Positions 1 to 10,255 are shown, counted from the stretch's first letter. The stretch: DNA of 64,000 nt from Staphylococcus haemolyticus (GCF_006094395.1 NZ_CP035291.1:1860001-1924000); one strand, 5' to 3'. Notes: generated from the sequence alone by a model not told the origin. Translations and numbers: made by a program.

Positions 1-169
1 TTTGTAATTGATAATACTATTATACTATGATTTTTTTATATGTCATGTACTTTCAATATTTTGTCACAATACAATTCTAAATAATTCAATTTTAATTTCA
101 TTAAGTTTTAAAGCAACTCGCTAAATATATATTTAAACTATGAATCATTGATTAAATCCATTGCTATTG

Positions 170-697
170 TTATTTATAATTAGGATTGTCCTTGTTAAGG
201 TAATAATTACCGGCATTTAAATAACTTGCAAATGCAGACCAAAGTACGTATGGAATCTGTAATAATCCAGCCACTCGATGTATTTTAAACATTGATACTG
301 CATTAGTAACTACTGAGATAAACAACATGATACTCTCAATGAATGCAATACCTCTTACTTTCTTTTTAAAATAAAGTATCGACCATAAATAGTTTAAAGT
401 TAACTGCGTATAATGTGTCACTTTAATTCGAGTTGTCTTTGTTTTATTTTTAGTAGTGATTAAATAAGAAACGCCCATTAATAAATATAATATTGGCCAG
501 GCAATCGGAAATGCTTTTGTAGGTGGAGAAAATGGTGGTTTTCTAAAATTTTTGTAGTCCTGTCGTGATTCCTTTGCTATGATTCGACCGATGATACTCC
601 CACCTACCATTGAATGTATCAGCTTAATTATGTCTTTTAATATGTTAATGTTGATCCACTCCTTTAATGTGATAACTTGCTCTTCCCTATTATGCAA
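170..697 (-). CDS. TspO/MBR-family membrane protein
   Basis: This looks like a TspO/MBR-type integral membrane protein, a family that binds tetrapyrroles and other hydrophobic ligands. The family signature is present: a PPFSPP stretch followed by PIAWPILYLLMG, then QLTLNYLWS, and PYVLWSAFASYLN near the C-terminus. About five hydrophobic segments fit the fold. The start is uncertain. The longest frame begins with TTG at 697 without a good ribosome binding site. A clear AAGGAG at about 657-662 lies nine bases before an ATT codon at 647-649, which would give 159 residues, the usual family length. An ATG at 610 would cut into the first helix. The gene may therefore use a rare start or have lost its ATG. 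It is divergent from the acyltransferase gene. Confidence 0.75.
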   Translation of the reverse strand: MHNREEQVITLKEWININILKDIIKLIHSMVGGSIIGRIIAKESRQDYKNFRKPPFSPPTKAFPIAWPILYLLMGVSYLITTKNKTKTTRIKVTHYTQLTLNYLWSILYFKKKVRGIAFIESIMLFISVVTNAVSMFKIHRVAGLLQIPYVLWSAFASYLNAGNYYLNKDNPNYK

Positions 698-850
698 ATA
701 CTATTCATATTTAAATCTAATTTTCTAAAATCAAATAGAATTTACATACAAATAATAGTTATTACCCAACATTTCATCCTAAATTGTTGCATTTCAATGT
801 TAATATATACTAAATTAAATACAGTTATTAATTAAAAAGGAGACAATCGT

Positions 851-1858
851 ATGTCGATGGATACAAAAAGAGATTACTTTTTCGATAACGCGCGCGCCAT
901 CCTTATCTTTTTAGTCGTATTCGGTCATATGATTCAACCTTATACTTCTGAAAGTAAATATTTATCCGCATTATATTTGTTAATTTATAGTTTCCATATG
1001 CCATCGTTTTTATTTATCTCTGGATACTTTGCGAAACATTTAGATAAACCACATTATCTAGAGAATGTAGCTAAAAAGTTAATCGCACCTTACGCTATAT
1101 TTTATGCATTCTTTTCTATCTATTATTTTGTAACTGGTAAAAGTGATGCAATTCAAATGGACCCTTTTAATCCTGTATTTGCTTTGTGGTTCTTACTTAC
1201 ATTATTTTGTTTCCATGTCATCCTTGTCATAGTACGTCGCTATAAAGCGTATTATGTGTTACCTGTCGCTTTGATTATTTCAATACTTGCAGGTTTTTCT
1301 GATGATATCGATGGTTATATGAGTATTTCAAGAACAATCGTATTTTTCCCGATTTTTTATGTTGGTTATTTAACAACGCGAGCGCATACTCAATTATTGA
1401 GAAATAAAAAATTAAGGCTAATTTCAATCATTGTACTTATTATATTTTTCATCGTTTACTATATACACCCAATCAATTCAGATTGGCTTTTGGGTAGTAG
1501 TCCCTATACTTCACTTGAAAATAATAATGAAGATGTGTACAGCCCATTGAAAAGACTATTGCTATACTTCGTTATCTTTGTAGCTATGTTCTCATTTCTC
1601 AATTTAATGAGTAATCATAAACGTGTTTATACTTATATAGGAAATCGCACAATGTACGTCTATTTATTACATGGTTTAGTTATAGGTATAGTTAGAGGAT
1701 TGGAAATATATCCTTTTAAAGATCATATATCAGTATTCACTTACGGTTATTTAATTCTCATTTCAGTATTAATTGTATATTTACTATCGACGAACTTTGT
1801 TTGTAAATGGACGAATCCTTTAATTAATTTAAAGAAACCTTCTTCTTTTAGAGGATAA
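851..1858 (+). CDS. Acyltransferase family 3 membrane protein
   Basis: This 335-residue polytopic protein of the acyltransferase-3 (OafA/fucose acetylase-like) family probably transfers acyl groups to an extracellular or envelope sugar; the substrate cannot be told. The N-terminus carries the typical FDNARAILIFLVVFGHM block with the conserved His in the first helix, then YSFHMPSFLFISGYF. About ten hydrophobic segments follow, and a family-typical YLLHGLVIGIVRG segment lies near residue 275. The start is an ATG after AAAAAGGAGACAATCGT, a strong Shine-Dalgarno. The aminotransferase gene follows after 128 bp containing a terminator-like hairpin, so the two are probably separate transcription units. 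An orthologue occupies the same neighbourhood in S. aureus (recalled, not searched). Confidence 0.85.
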   Translation: MSMDTKRDYFFDNARAILIFLVVFGHMIQPYTSESKYLSALYLLIYSFHMPSFLFISGYFAKHLDKPHYLENVAKKLIAPYAIFYAFFSIYYFVTGKSDAIQMDPFNPVFALWFLLTLFCFHVILVIVRRYKAYYVLPVALIISILAGFSDDIDGYMSISRTIVFFPIFYVGYLTTRAHTQLLRNKKLRLISIIVLIIFFIVYYIHPINSDWLLGSSPYTSLENNNEDVYSPLKRLLLYFVIFVAMFSFLNLMSNHKRVYTYIGNRTMYVYLLHGLVIGIVRGLEIYPFKDHISVFTYGYLILISVLIVYLLSTNFVCKWTNPLINLKKPSSFRG

Positions 1859-1931
1859 TAAAAAAATTTAATACAAACGGACTTGCCAAATTATGGTGAC
1901 TCAAAAATATGTTATTATAAGATTATTCTAA

Positions 1932-1974
1932 AAATTTTGTAGTAACATTCAAGGTTACTATAATTTGGTTTTTT
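1932..1974 (+). terminator. Hairpin plus T-run before the aminotransferase gene
   Basis: TAGTAAC at 1940-1946 pairs with GTTACTA at 1954-1960, and flanking AAATTTTG/TAATTT extends the stem; TTTTTT follows at 1969-1974, just before the GAGGTG ribosome binding site. It may end acyltransferase transcription or act as an attenuator for the downstream gene. An upstream CCAAATTATGGTGAC (1887-1901) could pair with the same 3' arm. Confidence 0.5.
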
Positions 1975-1986
1975 GAGGTGTAAAAA

Positions 1987-3150
1987 ATGAAATTATCTTT
2001 AAATACGAATTCCAAATTTTTAAGAGCACCAAGTATACGCCAGTTCTCCAATCGTATGAAGTACATTGATGATTGTGTAAATTTAACGATTGGTCAACCC
2101 GACTTTCCTATGCCAGATGTGGTAAAAGAGGTATACATCAATGCGATTAAAGAAGATAAAACGAGTTACTCACACAATAAGGGATTGCCGGAAACTCGAC
2201 AGGCAATAAGTAATTATTTCAAAAATAAGTACGGTTTTTATTATAGTGAAGAGGAAATCATTATTACGAATGGCGCGAGTGAAGCGCTTGATACATCATT
2301 GCGAAGTATTATCGAACCTGGAGATGAGATATTAATTCCAGGACCTATTTATGCAGGCTACATTCCTTTAGTTGAAACATTAGGTGGTAAGCCTATTTAT
2401 ATAGATACTACAAATACAGAATTTAAAATCACTCCAGAATTAATTGCACAACATTACACTGATAAAACAAAAGCAATTTTGCTGAATTATCCTACGAATC
2501 CAACTGGTGTGATATTAGAACGTGATGAAGTAAAAGGCATTGTAAATTATTTGAAAGAAAAAGAAATTTTTATTATTAGCGATGAAATTTATGCAGAAAA
2601 TACTTTCAAAGGTAGTCATGTCTCATTTGCAGAATTTGAGGAAATTCGTGATCAATTATTACTTATTGGTGGGTTAAGTAAGTCTCACTCCGCTACCGGT
2701 ATTCGTATAGGCTTCTTACTAGGTCCTGAGTACCTAATTGAAAAGTTAACATTTATGCATGCATATAATTGTATATGTGCAAATGTACCGTCACAAATCG
2801 CATGTATTGCTGCACTTAATGAAGGATTAGATGCGCCTCAATACATGAACCGAGCTTATATAGAGCGTCGTAACTATTTAGTAAGTAAATTAAAAGAATT
2901 GGGCTTCGAATTGGATGCTCAACCAGAAGGTGCTTTTTATATATTCCCAAGTATTCGTAACTATACTTCTGATGATTTCGATTTCTGCGTCAAAGTGCTT
3001 GAAGAAGCACACGTAGCAATGGTTCCCGGATCATCATTCACCGATATGGGTAAAGGTTACATTCGTATCTCTTATGCATATGATATGGATGTCTTAAAAG
3101 AGGGTATGCGTCGATTAGAAAGATTCTTAAAAGCAAACTACAATAAATAA
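1987..3150 (+). CDS. PLP-dependent class I/II aminotransferase
   Basis: This 387-residue cytoplasmic aminotransferase of fold type I uses pyridoxal phosphate. The NPTG motif (NYPTNPTG near residue 170), the SDEIYAE block (Asp and Tyr contacting the cofactor) and GGLSKSHSATGIRIGF, which holds the Schiff-base lysine, are all present. A C-terminal YIRISYA segment supplies the carboxylate-binding Arg. The closest named homologues are the PatA-like aminotransferases of Firmicutes, but the substrate cannot be read from sequence. It starts at ATG after TTTTGAGGTGTAAAAA and is followed by a bidirectional terminator shared with menB. In S. aureus the sspABC protease operon is expected between this gene and menB; here only about 100 bp lie between them. 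Confidence 0.9.
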   Translation: MKLSLNTNSKFLRAPSIRQFSNRMKYIDDCVNLTIGQPDFPMPDVVKEVYINAIKEDKTSYSHNKGLPETRQAISNYFKNKYGFYYSEEEIIITNGASEALDTSLRSIIEPGDEILIPGPIYAGYIPLVETLGGKPIYIDTTNTEFKITPELIAQHYTDKTKAILLNYPTNPTGVILERDEVKGIVNYLKEKEIFIISDEIYAENTFKGSHVSFAEFEEIRDQLLLIGGLSKSHSATGIRIGFLLGPEYLIEKLTFMHAYNCICANVPSQIACIAALNEGLDAPQYMNRAYIERRNYLVSKLKELGFELDAQPEGAFYIFPSIRNYTSDDFDFCVKVLEEAHVAMVPGSSFTDMGKGYIRISYAYDMDVLKEGMRRLERFLKANYNK

Positions 3151-3163
3151 CCTTAATTAAAAA

Positions 3164-3219
3164 AGGACACTTAAAATAGTGGTTAACTGTCAATCAGTTT
3201 ATCACTATTTAAGTGTCCT
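3164..3219. terminator. Bidirectional terminator between aminotransferase and menB
   Basis: AGGACACTTAAAATAGTG pairs with CACTATTTAAGTGTCCT around a 20-base loop, with A- and T-rich tails on both sides. It can serve both convergent genes. Confidence 0.85.
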
Positions 3220-3252
3220 AAAATTATACATTTTTATATTACCGTTACTGAT

Positions 3253-4071
3253 TTATGGGAATTTAGGGAATTGATCGAAGTCTGGATCACGTTTTTCTTT
3301 AAACGCGTCACGACCCTCTTTAGCTTCATCAGTAGTGTAGTAAAGTAATGTAGCATCTCCTGCCATTTGTTGTAATCCAGCCAAGCCATCAGTATCCGCA
3401 TTCATAGCAGCTTTTAAGAAACGTAAAGCAGTTGGAGAATGTTTCATAATTTCTTTACACCATTGAACTGTTTCATCTTCGATTTGATCTAATGGTACCA
3501 CTGTATTAACTAAGCCCATGTCTAAAGCTTCTTGTGCATTATATTGACGACATAAGTACCAAATTTCACGTGCTTTTTTATGACCAACGATTCTTGCTAA
3601 GTAACCAGAACCATAACCAGCATCGAATGAACCTACTTTAGGACCTGTTTGTCCGAAAATAGCATTATCAGCAGCGATTGTTAGGTCACATACTACGTTT
3701 AATACGTTACCACCACCGATGGCATAACCTCTAACCATTGCGATAACTGGTTTAGGAATGACACGGATTAAACGTTGTAAATCTAATACATTTAAACGTG
3801 GGATTTGGTCTTCGCCTACATAGCCACCGTGTCCACGTTTCTTTTGGTCACCGCCAGAACAAAATGCTTTGTCACCTTCACCTGTTAAGATGATTACAGA
3901 AATATTTTGATCATCACGTGCACGACTAAATGCATCAATCATCTCAGCTACTGTTTTAGGTGTAAATGCATTTCTTACCTCAGGTCGATTAATCGTTACT
4001 TTAGCAATTCCTTCGTAGAATTCATATTTTATTTCATCATATTCTCTAAGTGTTTCCCACTGTCTAGTCAT
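3253..4071 (-). CDS. menB: 1,4-dihydroxy-2-naphthoyl-CoA synthase
   Basis: MenB closes the second ring in menaquinone biosynthesis, turning o-succinylbenzoyl-CoA into 1,4-dihydroxy-2-naphthoyl-CoA. The protein is 272 residues and of the crotonase fold. It shows the MenB-specific start [16 protein letters not shown], the oxyanion-hole segment [24 protein letters not shown] and the [19 protein letters not shown] active-site stretch. Its Shine-Dalgarno AAAGGAGGAG lies inside the last codons of menH and the two frames overlap by 8 bp, so translation is probably coupled. It is the last gene of the menF-D-H-B operon and ends at a strong hairpin. Confidence 0.97.
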   Translation of the reverse strand: MTRQWETLREYDEIKYEFYEGIAKVTINRPEVRNAFTPKTVAEMIDAFSRARDDQNISVIILTGEGDKAFCSGGDQKKRGHGGYVGEDQIPRLNVLDLQRLIRVIPKPVIAMVRGYAIGGGNVLNVVCDLTIAADNAIFGQTGPKVGSFDAGYGSGYLARIVGHKKAREIWYLCRQYNAQEALDMGLVNTVVPLDQIEDETVQWCKEIMKHSPTALRFLKAAMNADTDGLAGLQQMAGDATLLYYTTDEAKEGRDAFKEKRDPDFDQFPKFP

Positions 4072-4867
4072 TTTGCTCCTCCTTTAAAAAAACTAATACT
4101 ATTGTATCAAATTCCGCTTTATCTTCCACATGAATTGTATGACCTACATTTGAAAAAATATGGATTTGACTGTATTTCATACCCTTATTCATAGCTTGTC
4201 CAGTTTTTACAAATTTTTGGTCTAATTCACCAGTTAAAATAAAACAAGGTATTTGAATATTACCAATTTGTTCCCACAAATTAGGCATTTGACCAGTGCC
4301 ATAATCACGCAATGCTTTTGCTAATTTATGTGGATCTTGGGATAATCGCATTTCTCTTATAGCCGACTTTTTATCTTTATCTAGTTCATATTGCGTATAA
4401 AATAATGGTAATTTTTCCCAATCATTAACGAATACCTCTAACCCAGCAATATCTAATACTTTCGCTCTTGCTGCATCTATTTGTTGACGCTCATGTCGAT
4501 TATTTTCATCTTTGATTCCTGGAGAACTACTTTCAATTATCAATTTTGACAAAGAGCATTTACCGTACACCGCATAATACAAGGCCACTCTACCACCCAT
4601 TGAATATCCGAGTAAAGTAATATCATAAGATTTGTATATATCTAATAACTCATCTAATTGTGTCGTAATGTATGGAAAGTCCCAAGTTACATCAATTGGT
4701 GATTGATCTTGTCCATGCCCTGGTAAATCGATTGTAAGAACATTAGCCTCCTGTGAAAAATATTGAACATCATCATTAAACGTACGACTATCACTAATAA
4801 AGCCATGTAAAAGTACTAATAACTGATTTGAATTGTTTTGTGATTGATAGAAGTTATAGTGTAACAT
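4064..4867 (-). CDS. menH: MenH-type SHCHC synthase (alpha/beta hydrolase)
   Basis: The protein is 267 residues with the alpha/beta-hydrolase fold. In menaquinone synthesis MenH eliminates pyruvate from SEPHCHC to give SHCHC. An HG oxyanion motif ([15 protein letters not shown]) lies near residue 20, the nucleophile elbow GYSMGGR near residue 88, and the late histidine in [10 protein letters not shown] near residue 242. The start codon lies inside the end of menD (14-bp overlap) and the end overlaps menB, so it sits inside a tightly packed men operon. This context is what assigns the function within a very broad fold family. Confidence 0.93.
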   Translation of the reverse strand: MLHYNFYQSQNNSNQLLVLLHGFISDSRTFNDDVQYFSQEANVLTIDLPGHGQDQSPIDVTWDFPYITTQLDELLDIYKSYDITLLGYSMGGRVALYYAVYGKCSLSKLIIESSSPGIKDENNRHERQQIDAARAKVLDIAGLEVFVNDWEKLPLFYTQYELDKDKKSAIREMRLSQDPHKLAKALRDYGTGQMPNLWEQIGNIQIPCFILTGELDQKFVKTGQAMNKGMKYSQIHIFSNVGHTIHVEDKAEFDTIVLVFLKEEQND

Positions 4868-6524
4868 TTAGAATACCACTCAATTTCTTATATAGAATTT
4901 GATGTTGTGACATATTGTCATCACGATTGGTTACCATTTCGTAAATATGTGAATTCACATGTGATAGCTTTTCTTGAGTGAAATCTGCCACAGTATTAAA
5001 TCGTTTGAATGTAAAATCATAAAGTAATGCTGTATATTCAAAATTCAATCCAGTCGGCGTTCCAAACAAACGTTCAAAATATGCTTCAGCAGATGCTTTT
5101 TGTGGAAGATATGAGAATATACCGCCACCATCATTATTAAGTAAAACTATATTTAAATTAATATTATTAATTTTAGCCATTAAAAGACCATTCATGTCAT
5201 GGTAGAATGCTAAATCGCCGATTATCAGCGTGATTTTCTTGTGTACAGCCATTCCAATTGCAGTTGATACAACTCCATCGATACCATTTGCACCGCGATT
5301 CGCATATACTTCAACTTCACTATTATAAAGTAGATTATCGATATCACGAACTGGCATACTGTTACTTACAAAAATAGCATCGTCTTTAGTTAATTTATCA
5401 ATTAAAATTTTTACAAATGCCGCTTCATCTGTTGCATTTGTCATATGTTTATCGATTGTATTTCTAGCCTGTGATTCAAGTGTTCGCCACATGTTTATCC
5501 AGTCTTTTCGATCGACAGCTGCTTCTTCGATAAGATTTCTAAAGAAATCATTTGCAGATATTTCGTATGAAATACTCGGTGGCGTTGGAAATACATCTAT
5601 CTTGTCATTATTCTGCACTAAAATTTGATATGCATTTGTGCGCTTAAGCCATTGATTTAATTTTTTTGAGATAACAGGTTTACCAACTCTTATTACGAAA
5701 TCAACATCTATGTCGAGTCCTGCACGATAGTATAAATCATATGTCGTAATCACATTTGGATGATTATACTTACGTAATTGACTTAATGGATCTGCAAGTA
5801 TAGGTATGTCATGCACGGTCGCATAAGTAAGTATTTGATCGATAGCTTGATGTTGCATATCACCAACTATTATTAACCCTTTTTTCTCTTTTAATATATG
5901 TCTGATGTCTTGAACATTAATATTTTTTTGATAATGCGGCAGCTTTTTAGAATAAGATGTTAGCCACTCTTGTCTTTCTAAGTTAGGTGTTAATGGCTCT
6001 CTAAATGGTAAATTAAAATGGATAGGACCTCTATGTGGACCATATAGATACTGACTTGCAATTTGCATTTGATAATAAATTGCGTCTAGCATGTAATCAG
6101 TACCATCTGCTACAGGCATATCAAATTGAAAATTAACATAATTTGCGAACATATTAACTTGATTAATTGCTTGTGGTGCCCCCACACTTCTTAATTCATG
6201 TGGACGATCACTTGTTAATACAATTAAAGGTATACGACTGATTTGGCTCTCTGCAATTGCTGGTGTATAATTTGCCGCCGCAGTCCCAGAAGTACATAAA
6301 ATAGCTACAGGGCGTTCGCTACCTTTTATTAAGCCTAAAGCAAAAAACGCTGCACTACGTTCATCAGGATGTATCCATGTCTTAATATTAGGATGTGCTT
6401 CAAAAGCAATGGCCAATGGCGTTGATCTTGAGCCGGGACTAATTACAACTTCACGTACTCCATAGACATATAACTCCGAAGCAAATGTATATACTTGTTT
6501 TGTTAGTGCTTCATTATGATTCAT
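4854..6524 (-). CDS. menD: SEPHCHC synthase (menaquinone biosynthesis)
   Basis: MenD is a thiamine-diphosphate enzyme that joins isochorismate and 2-oxoglutarate. The 556-residue length is normal. The N-terminal Pyr domain shows [15 protein letters not shown] and the catalytic-glutamate region [13 protein letters not shown]. The C-terminal PP domain has the ThDP/Mg motif, [12 protein letters not shown] followed about 20 residues later by LNNDGGGIF. Its ATG overlaps the end of menF by 11 bp and its end overlaps menH, so all four minus-strand men genes are probably one mRNA. Confidence 0.97.
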   Translation of the reverse strand: MNHNEALTKQVYTFASELYVYGVREVVISPGSRSTPLAIAFEAHPNIKTWIHPDERSAAFFALGLIKGSERPVAILCTSGTAAANYTPAIAESQISRIPLIVLTSDRPHELRSVGAPQAINQVNMFANYVNFQFDMPVADGTDYMLDAIYYQMQIASQYLYGPHRGPIHFNLPFREPLTPNLERQEWLTSYSKKLPHYQKNINVQDIRHILKEKKGLIIVGDMQHQAIDQILTYATVHDIPILADPLSQLRKYNHPNVITTYDLYYRAGLDIDVDFVIRVGKPVISKKLNQWLKRTNAYQILVQNNDKIDVFPTPPSISYEISANDFFRNLIEEAAVDRKDWINMWRTLESQARNTIDKHMTNATDEAAFVKILIDKLTKDDAIFVSNSMPVRDIDNLLYNSEVEVYANRGANGIDGVVSTAIGMAVHKKITLIIGDLAFYHDMNGLLMAKINNINLNIVLLNNDGGGIFSYLPQKASAEAYFERLFGTPTGLNFEYTALLYDFTFKRFNTVADFTQEKLSHVNSHIYEMVTNRDDNMSQHQILYKKLSGILNVTL

Positions 6525-7881
6525 TCTTATCTACTACTCCTAAAGCATTCATCATCGGTGAAAATTTAACTGCAGTTTCAGCCAACTCACTATCAGGGTC
6601 AGAATCTTTTACGATACCACACCCTGCAAATAACGTGGTTTGGTTTTGTTTTATTAACATTGAGCGTATTGCTACAATAAATTCACAATCATCATTCATG
6701 TCGATATAACCAACTGGTGCACCATATAAGCCTCGTGTTCCAAATTCATTTTCTTCAATAAATTTGAGTGCTTCATTTTTAGGATAGCCACCTAAAGCTG
6801 GTGTAGGATGCATTTCATCAATTAATCCTATAAAGGAATTGTTTTTCAACTGACCTTGAATTTGAGTATATAAATGATATAGATGGTCGTTTTTTAAAAT
6901 ATTAGGTGAATGATTATATTCAATATTATCAACATAAGGCTTTATGTCATCTAGAATACTTTTAACTACAAAATCATGTTCATCTAAATTCTTTTTATCT
7001 TTTAGAAATGCTTGTATATTTTTTTCATCTTCGTCTATGTCGTTAGATCGCTTAATCGTACCAGCTACAGCTTTTGTAGATAGAACACCGTCTTCTACTT
7101 TTAAAAGTTGTTCTGGCGTTTGTGAAAAGAATACAGATTGATTGGATTCTAAAATGAATAAATAGCTGTTTCTTTCGCTTTGTAATGCTCGATTAAGCAC
7201 ATAAGGTATACTAATTGGTTTATCAAATTTAATCATACGACGTCTTGCAAGAACGATTTTTTTAGTTTCATCAAGCTGAGCAATCGCATCCCTAACGAGT
7301 TCTTTCCACTCATCAACATAGATATCTTCCATTCGTAAGATATTCCCCAATGTTTCATCATGTTCAGCTTTAGCAATTTGAGTTTCTTCAAAGTAATTCA
7401 CTACTTCTTTAAACTGTTCAATATCAAATTGGGCTCTTTCAACTGTATATGTCAGATAAGTAGTTTGTCCGATATTTGATATTAAAACTTGAGGTATTAC
7501 AAAATGATTAATGCCAAATTCACGCCATTCATCATCAGATTTATGGCTAGAAAATTGAAATCCTCCTATGACTTTCAAATGATGCTTTTCTATATCCGGG
7601 TGTACCAATTCAATATCTTTTTTAAATTTTTCCCACTCACGAAAGATCGATTGCTTATTATCAAAGTTATTTTTGAATCTTTGAACAGCATGATAGCCGA
7701 AAAATGAAGACGCATTATCATTTAAGCGAAAATAGAAGCGATCTCCTGCCTGAGATTCTGTTAAATTGAACAATTCATCAGGTGCAAGTTCTCTATCAAT
7801 TTTCACTTCAACAGATATCCAGCTTTTGTTACTTTCATATATTGACTCAATAATGTCATCTTCCTTTATATTCGCAGCCAT
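6514..7881 (-). CDS. menF: Menaquinone-specific isochorismate synthase
   Basis: The protein is 455 residues and of the chorismate-binding family (like EntC and the anthranilate synthase large subunit). It isomerises chorismate to isochorismate, the entry into menaquinone. The C-terminal half carries the chorismate-binding signatures: [44 protein letters not shown], and a final [15 protein letters not shown] with acidic metal ligands. It is the first gene of menF-D-H-B and is divergent from menA across 179 bp. The ribosome binding site before the ATG is weak (GAAGTGAA). Confidence 0.95.
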   Translation of the reverse strand: MAANIKEDDIIESIYESNKSWISVEVKIDRELAPDELFNLTESQAGDRFYFRLNDNASSFFGYHAVQRFKNNFDNKQSIFREWEKFKKDIELVHPDIEKHHLKVIGGFQFSSHKSDDEWREFGINHFVIPQVLISNIGQTTYLTYTVERAQFDIEQFKEVVNYFEETQIAKAEHDETLGNILRMEDIYVDEWKELVRDAIAQLDETKKIVLARRRMIKFDKPISIPYVLNRALQSERNSYLFILESNQSVFFSQTPEQLLKVEDGVLSTKAVAGTIKRSNDIDEDEKNIQAFLKDKKNLDEHDFVVKSILDDIKPYVDNIEYNHSPNILKNDHLYHLYTQIQGQLKNNSFIGLIDEMHPTPALGGYPKNEALKFIEENEFGTRGLYGAPVGYIDMNDDCEFIVAIRSMLIKQNQTTLFAGCGIVKDSDPDSELAETAVKFSPMMNALGVVDKNES

Positions 7882-8060
7882 TCATTTCACTTCTTTCATT
7901 ATCTATTTTTTCTCATTACAATATTGTATCATTTTTAACTATTTATGGTGGCATAATTGCTTAATCTTCTAGAGAAATATTTCACGTTGATTGACCTTTA
8001 TTTACTATTCCTTTAAAATACATATATTAAAACAATATACAATAAGAGGTAGATCAAATT

Positions 8061-8999
8061 ATGGCAAATCAATATCAACAATATTCTACTGTTAGAAAAT
8101 ATTGGCATTTGATGCGACCTCATACTTTAACTGCCGCTGTTGTACCGGTTTTAGTTGGTACTGCAACTGCAAAACTTTTTTTATTAGGTAGTCAAGATAA
8201 CATCAAGTTCATGTTATTTATTGCAATGTTAATCGCTTGTTTACTTATCCAAGCTGCAACAAACATGTTTAATGAATACTATGACTTTAAAAAAGGTTTA
8301 GATGATCACACATCCGTTGGTATCGGTGGTGCTATCGTAAGAAATGGTATGAGTCCAAAACTTGTCATGAATCTAGCAATTGCTTTTTATATCGTTGCTG
8401 CATTACTTGGTATCTTTTTAGCAGCGAATAGTTCATTTTGGATCATTCCAGTAGGAATCGTTTGTATGGCAATTGGCTATTTATATACAGGTGGCCCAAT
8501 GCCAATTTCTTGGACACCTTTTGGTGAACTGTTTTCTGGTTTATTCATGGGTATGATTATTATTTTATTAGCGTTCTTCATACAAACTGGCAATATCAAT
8601 AGCTTTGTGGTTTGGATTAGTATTCCAATAGTAATTACAATTGGTCTAATTAACATGGCTAATAATATACGCGACAGAGTCAAAGACCAAGCGAGTGGAC
8701 GTAAAACTCTACCTATTTTATTAGGTAAACGCGCTTCAATTACATTTATGGCAGTTATGTATATCATTGCATACGTTTTCGTTGTCTATACTGCATTATT
8801 TGTAGATGGTGGTTCACTATTTTATCTACTTGTATTGTTATCATTCCCTATGCCAGTTAAAGCTATTCGTCGTTTCAAAAAGAATGATACACCTGCAAGT
8901 ATGATGCCAGCTATGGCTGCAACTGGAAAAACAAACACAATTTTTGGTGTATTATACGCTTTAGGTATTTATATTAGTGCTTTATTAGGTGGAATTTAA
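8061..8999 (+). CDS. menA: 1,4-dihydroxy-2-naphthoate polyprenyltransferase
   Basis: MenA is a UbiA-family membrane enzyme that attaches the polyprenyl tail to dihydroxynaphthoate, giving demethylmenaquinone. About nine membrane segments are visible in 312 residues. The two Asp-rich prenyl-diphosphate sites are there: NMFNEYYDFKKGLDDHTS (around residues 74-91) and NNIRDRVKDQASGRKTLP (around 201-218). The start follows AATAAGAGGTAGATCAAATT. It is divergent from menF, so the pathway is split between two opposite transcripts, as in S. aureus. Confidence 0.95.
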   Translation: MANQYQQYSTVRKYWHLMRPHTLTAAVVPVLVGTATAKLFLLGSQDNIKFMLFIAMLIACLLIQAATNMFNEYYDFKKGLDDHTSVGIGGAIVRNGMSPKLVMNLAIAFYIVAALLGIFLAANSSFWIIPVGIVCMAIGYLYTGGPMPISWTPFGELFSGLFMGMIIILLAFFIQTGNINSFVVWISIPIVITIGLINMANNIRDRVKDQASGRKTLPILLGKRASITFMAVMYIIAYVFVVYTALFVDGGSLFYLLVLLSFPMPVKAIRRFKKNDTPASMMPAMAATGKTNTIFGVLYALGIYISALLGGI

Positions 9000-9041
9000 T
9001 ATATTATTAGACAGATTTTAAATATTCACTAGTAAGATAAT

Positions 9042-9086
9042 ACGGGGTGAGGCAATGAAACTAATTAGAGTTTCTGTCTCCTCCGT
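9042..9086. terminator. Imperfect hairpin between menA and the acetyltransferase gene
   Basis: ACGGGGTGAGGCA..GAAAC pairs imperfectly with GTTTC..TCTCCTCCGT, followed by TTTTATTTTT. It probably ends menA and possibly the convergent gene. Confidence 0.6.
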
Positions 9087-9097
9087 TTTATTTTTAC

Positions 9098-9652
9098 CTA
9101 TTTTGAATAAACCATATGTAAATATTGATGGCCATACAATTCTATATCCTCAGTCCATTTAAAACCTAAGCGTTCGTATAATTTCTTAGCTCTAGGATTA
9201 TCATAGTCACAACTTAAGCTCCACTTTCTATCTGGGTATGTAGATATTAAATAGTTAAATAATTTAGTTGCAATACCCTGTCCTCTATATTCCGAGAATG
9301 TTGCAACAGCCTCAATGTACCATTCATCATCTTTAGATTCTTTCAAAGGTAATGGCGTACCTAGTGCTTTTATGTCTTCTTCCAACGGTAATTTATTCCA
9401 TGCTGCTTCTAACTCTAATTCTTTATCACCCTTATATGCTATGATGCATCCCGCAACATGATTGTCTTGCTCATATACCCAAATGTTATTATAATTCGTT
9501 CTATAATTAATATTGACTATACTTTCTTCAATTGCATGAATAACACGTTCTTTAGTGATTTCTTGTACAATATCTAGTTCCATATCATGCCAAATGATAT
9601 AACATAATTCCGCTATTTGCTTACTGTCGCTCGGACGTGCTTTTCTGATCAA
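9098..9652 (-). CDS. GNAT-family N-acetyltransferase
   Basis: This 184-residue GCN5-related acetyltransferase uses acetyl-CoA on an unknown amine substrate. The C-terminal half has the family's acetyl-CoA loop: EAVATFSEYRGQGIATKLF (the RGQGIA phosphate-binding loop) around residues 113-131, followed by LSCDYDNPRAKKLYERLGFK. The start is TTG at 9650-9652, with GGAG eight bases upstream; no ATG sits sensibly near the N-terminus (IRKARPSD). It stands alone between menA (convergent) and the TM2 gene (divergent). It could modify a protein, an antibiotic or a polyamine; sequence alone does not say. Confidence 0.88.
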   Translation of the reverse strand: MIRKARPSDSKQIAELCYIIWHDMELDIVQEITKERVIHAIEESIVNINYRTNYNNIWVYEQDNHVAGCIIAYKGDKELELEAAWNKLPLEEDIKALGTPLPLKESKDDEWYIEAVATFSEYRGQGIATKLFNYLISTYPDRKWSLSCDYDNPRAKKLYERLGFKWTEDIELYGHQYLHMVYSK

Positions 9653-9838
9653 TTTACCGTTCTCCTCTCCATAAGTTTTTGTTAACTATATTATATAAAA
9701 TTTACAAATAATAATAAATTAATTGCAGTAAATTGAAACATATTAATTGTGATTATAATCATTTTTTCAATCACCTTAGTAATATTTGATTTAATTTTTG
9801 AAATGCTTAAAATATGAGATTAAGGAGGCAACAAAGTT

Positions 9839-10069
9839 ATGAGAGTTAATAAAACATTATATGTATTATGTTCTTTATTTCTGGGTGGTGTCGGCATTCA
9901 TAAATTTTACGCAGACAAAGTGTGGCAAGGCGTGCTTCATTTAGTGTTCTTTTGGACTACTATTCCAACCATTATTTCAATTATCCATGGTATTATCATA
10001 ATCTTTACAACTAAAGCTGATCAAAATGGCTATATATTTATACCAAATAACCGCCATCCAAAAATTTAA
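9839..10069 (+). CDS. TM2-domain small membrane protein
   Basis: This is a 76-residue TM2-domain protein. The domain is two helices joined by a short turn with the typical LGGVGIHKFYADKVWQGVLHL motif across the first helix, then a second hydrophobic segment that runs into IIFTTKADQNG. The function of bacterial TM2 proteins is unknown. It starts at ATG after TTAAGGAGGCAACAAAGTT. A 33-residue peptide gene follows after about 80 bp, and one terminator closes both, so they may be co-transcribed. Confidence 0.85.
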   Translation: MRVNKTLYVLCSLFLGGVGIHKFYADKVWQGVLHLVFFWTTIPTIISIIHGIIIIFTTKADQNGYIFIPNNRHPKI

Positions 10070-10147
10070 TCAGTAATTTTAGAAATTATCTTTAATAATG
10101 TGTAGAACGGGTAAACTCAAATAAACATAAAAAAGGAGTAAGCTAGT

Positions 10148-10249
10148 ATGAATATTATCAAACGCGTACTTAGAATTGTTATAACAGGATATTTAGTAAA
10201 ATGGATTCGTAATAAAATTGAGGGAAAATCAAACGGTGGTCAAAAATAA
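10148..10249 (+). CDS. 33-residue cationic amphipathic peptide, function unknown
   Basis: A short frame encodes MNIIKRVLRIVITGYLVKW followed by IRNKIEGKSNGGQK. It has a strong Shine-Dalgarno (AAAAAAGGAGTAAGCTAGT) and ends six bases before a perfect terminator, which argues for a real gene. The peptide is basic, with hydrophobic residues spaced to form an amphipathic helix and a hydrophilic Gly/Asn/Lys tail. A membrane-associated peptide is possible. I do not recognise a named family. Confidence 0.65.
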   Translation: MNIIKRVLRIVITGYLVKWIRNKIEGKSNGGQK

Positions 10250-10255
10250 AATGTA

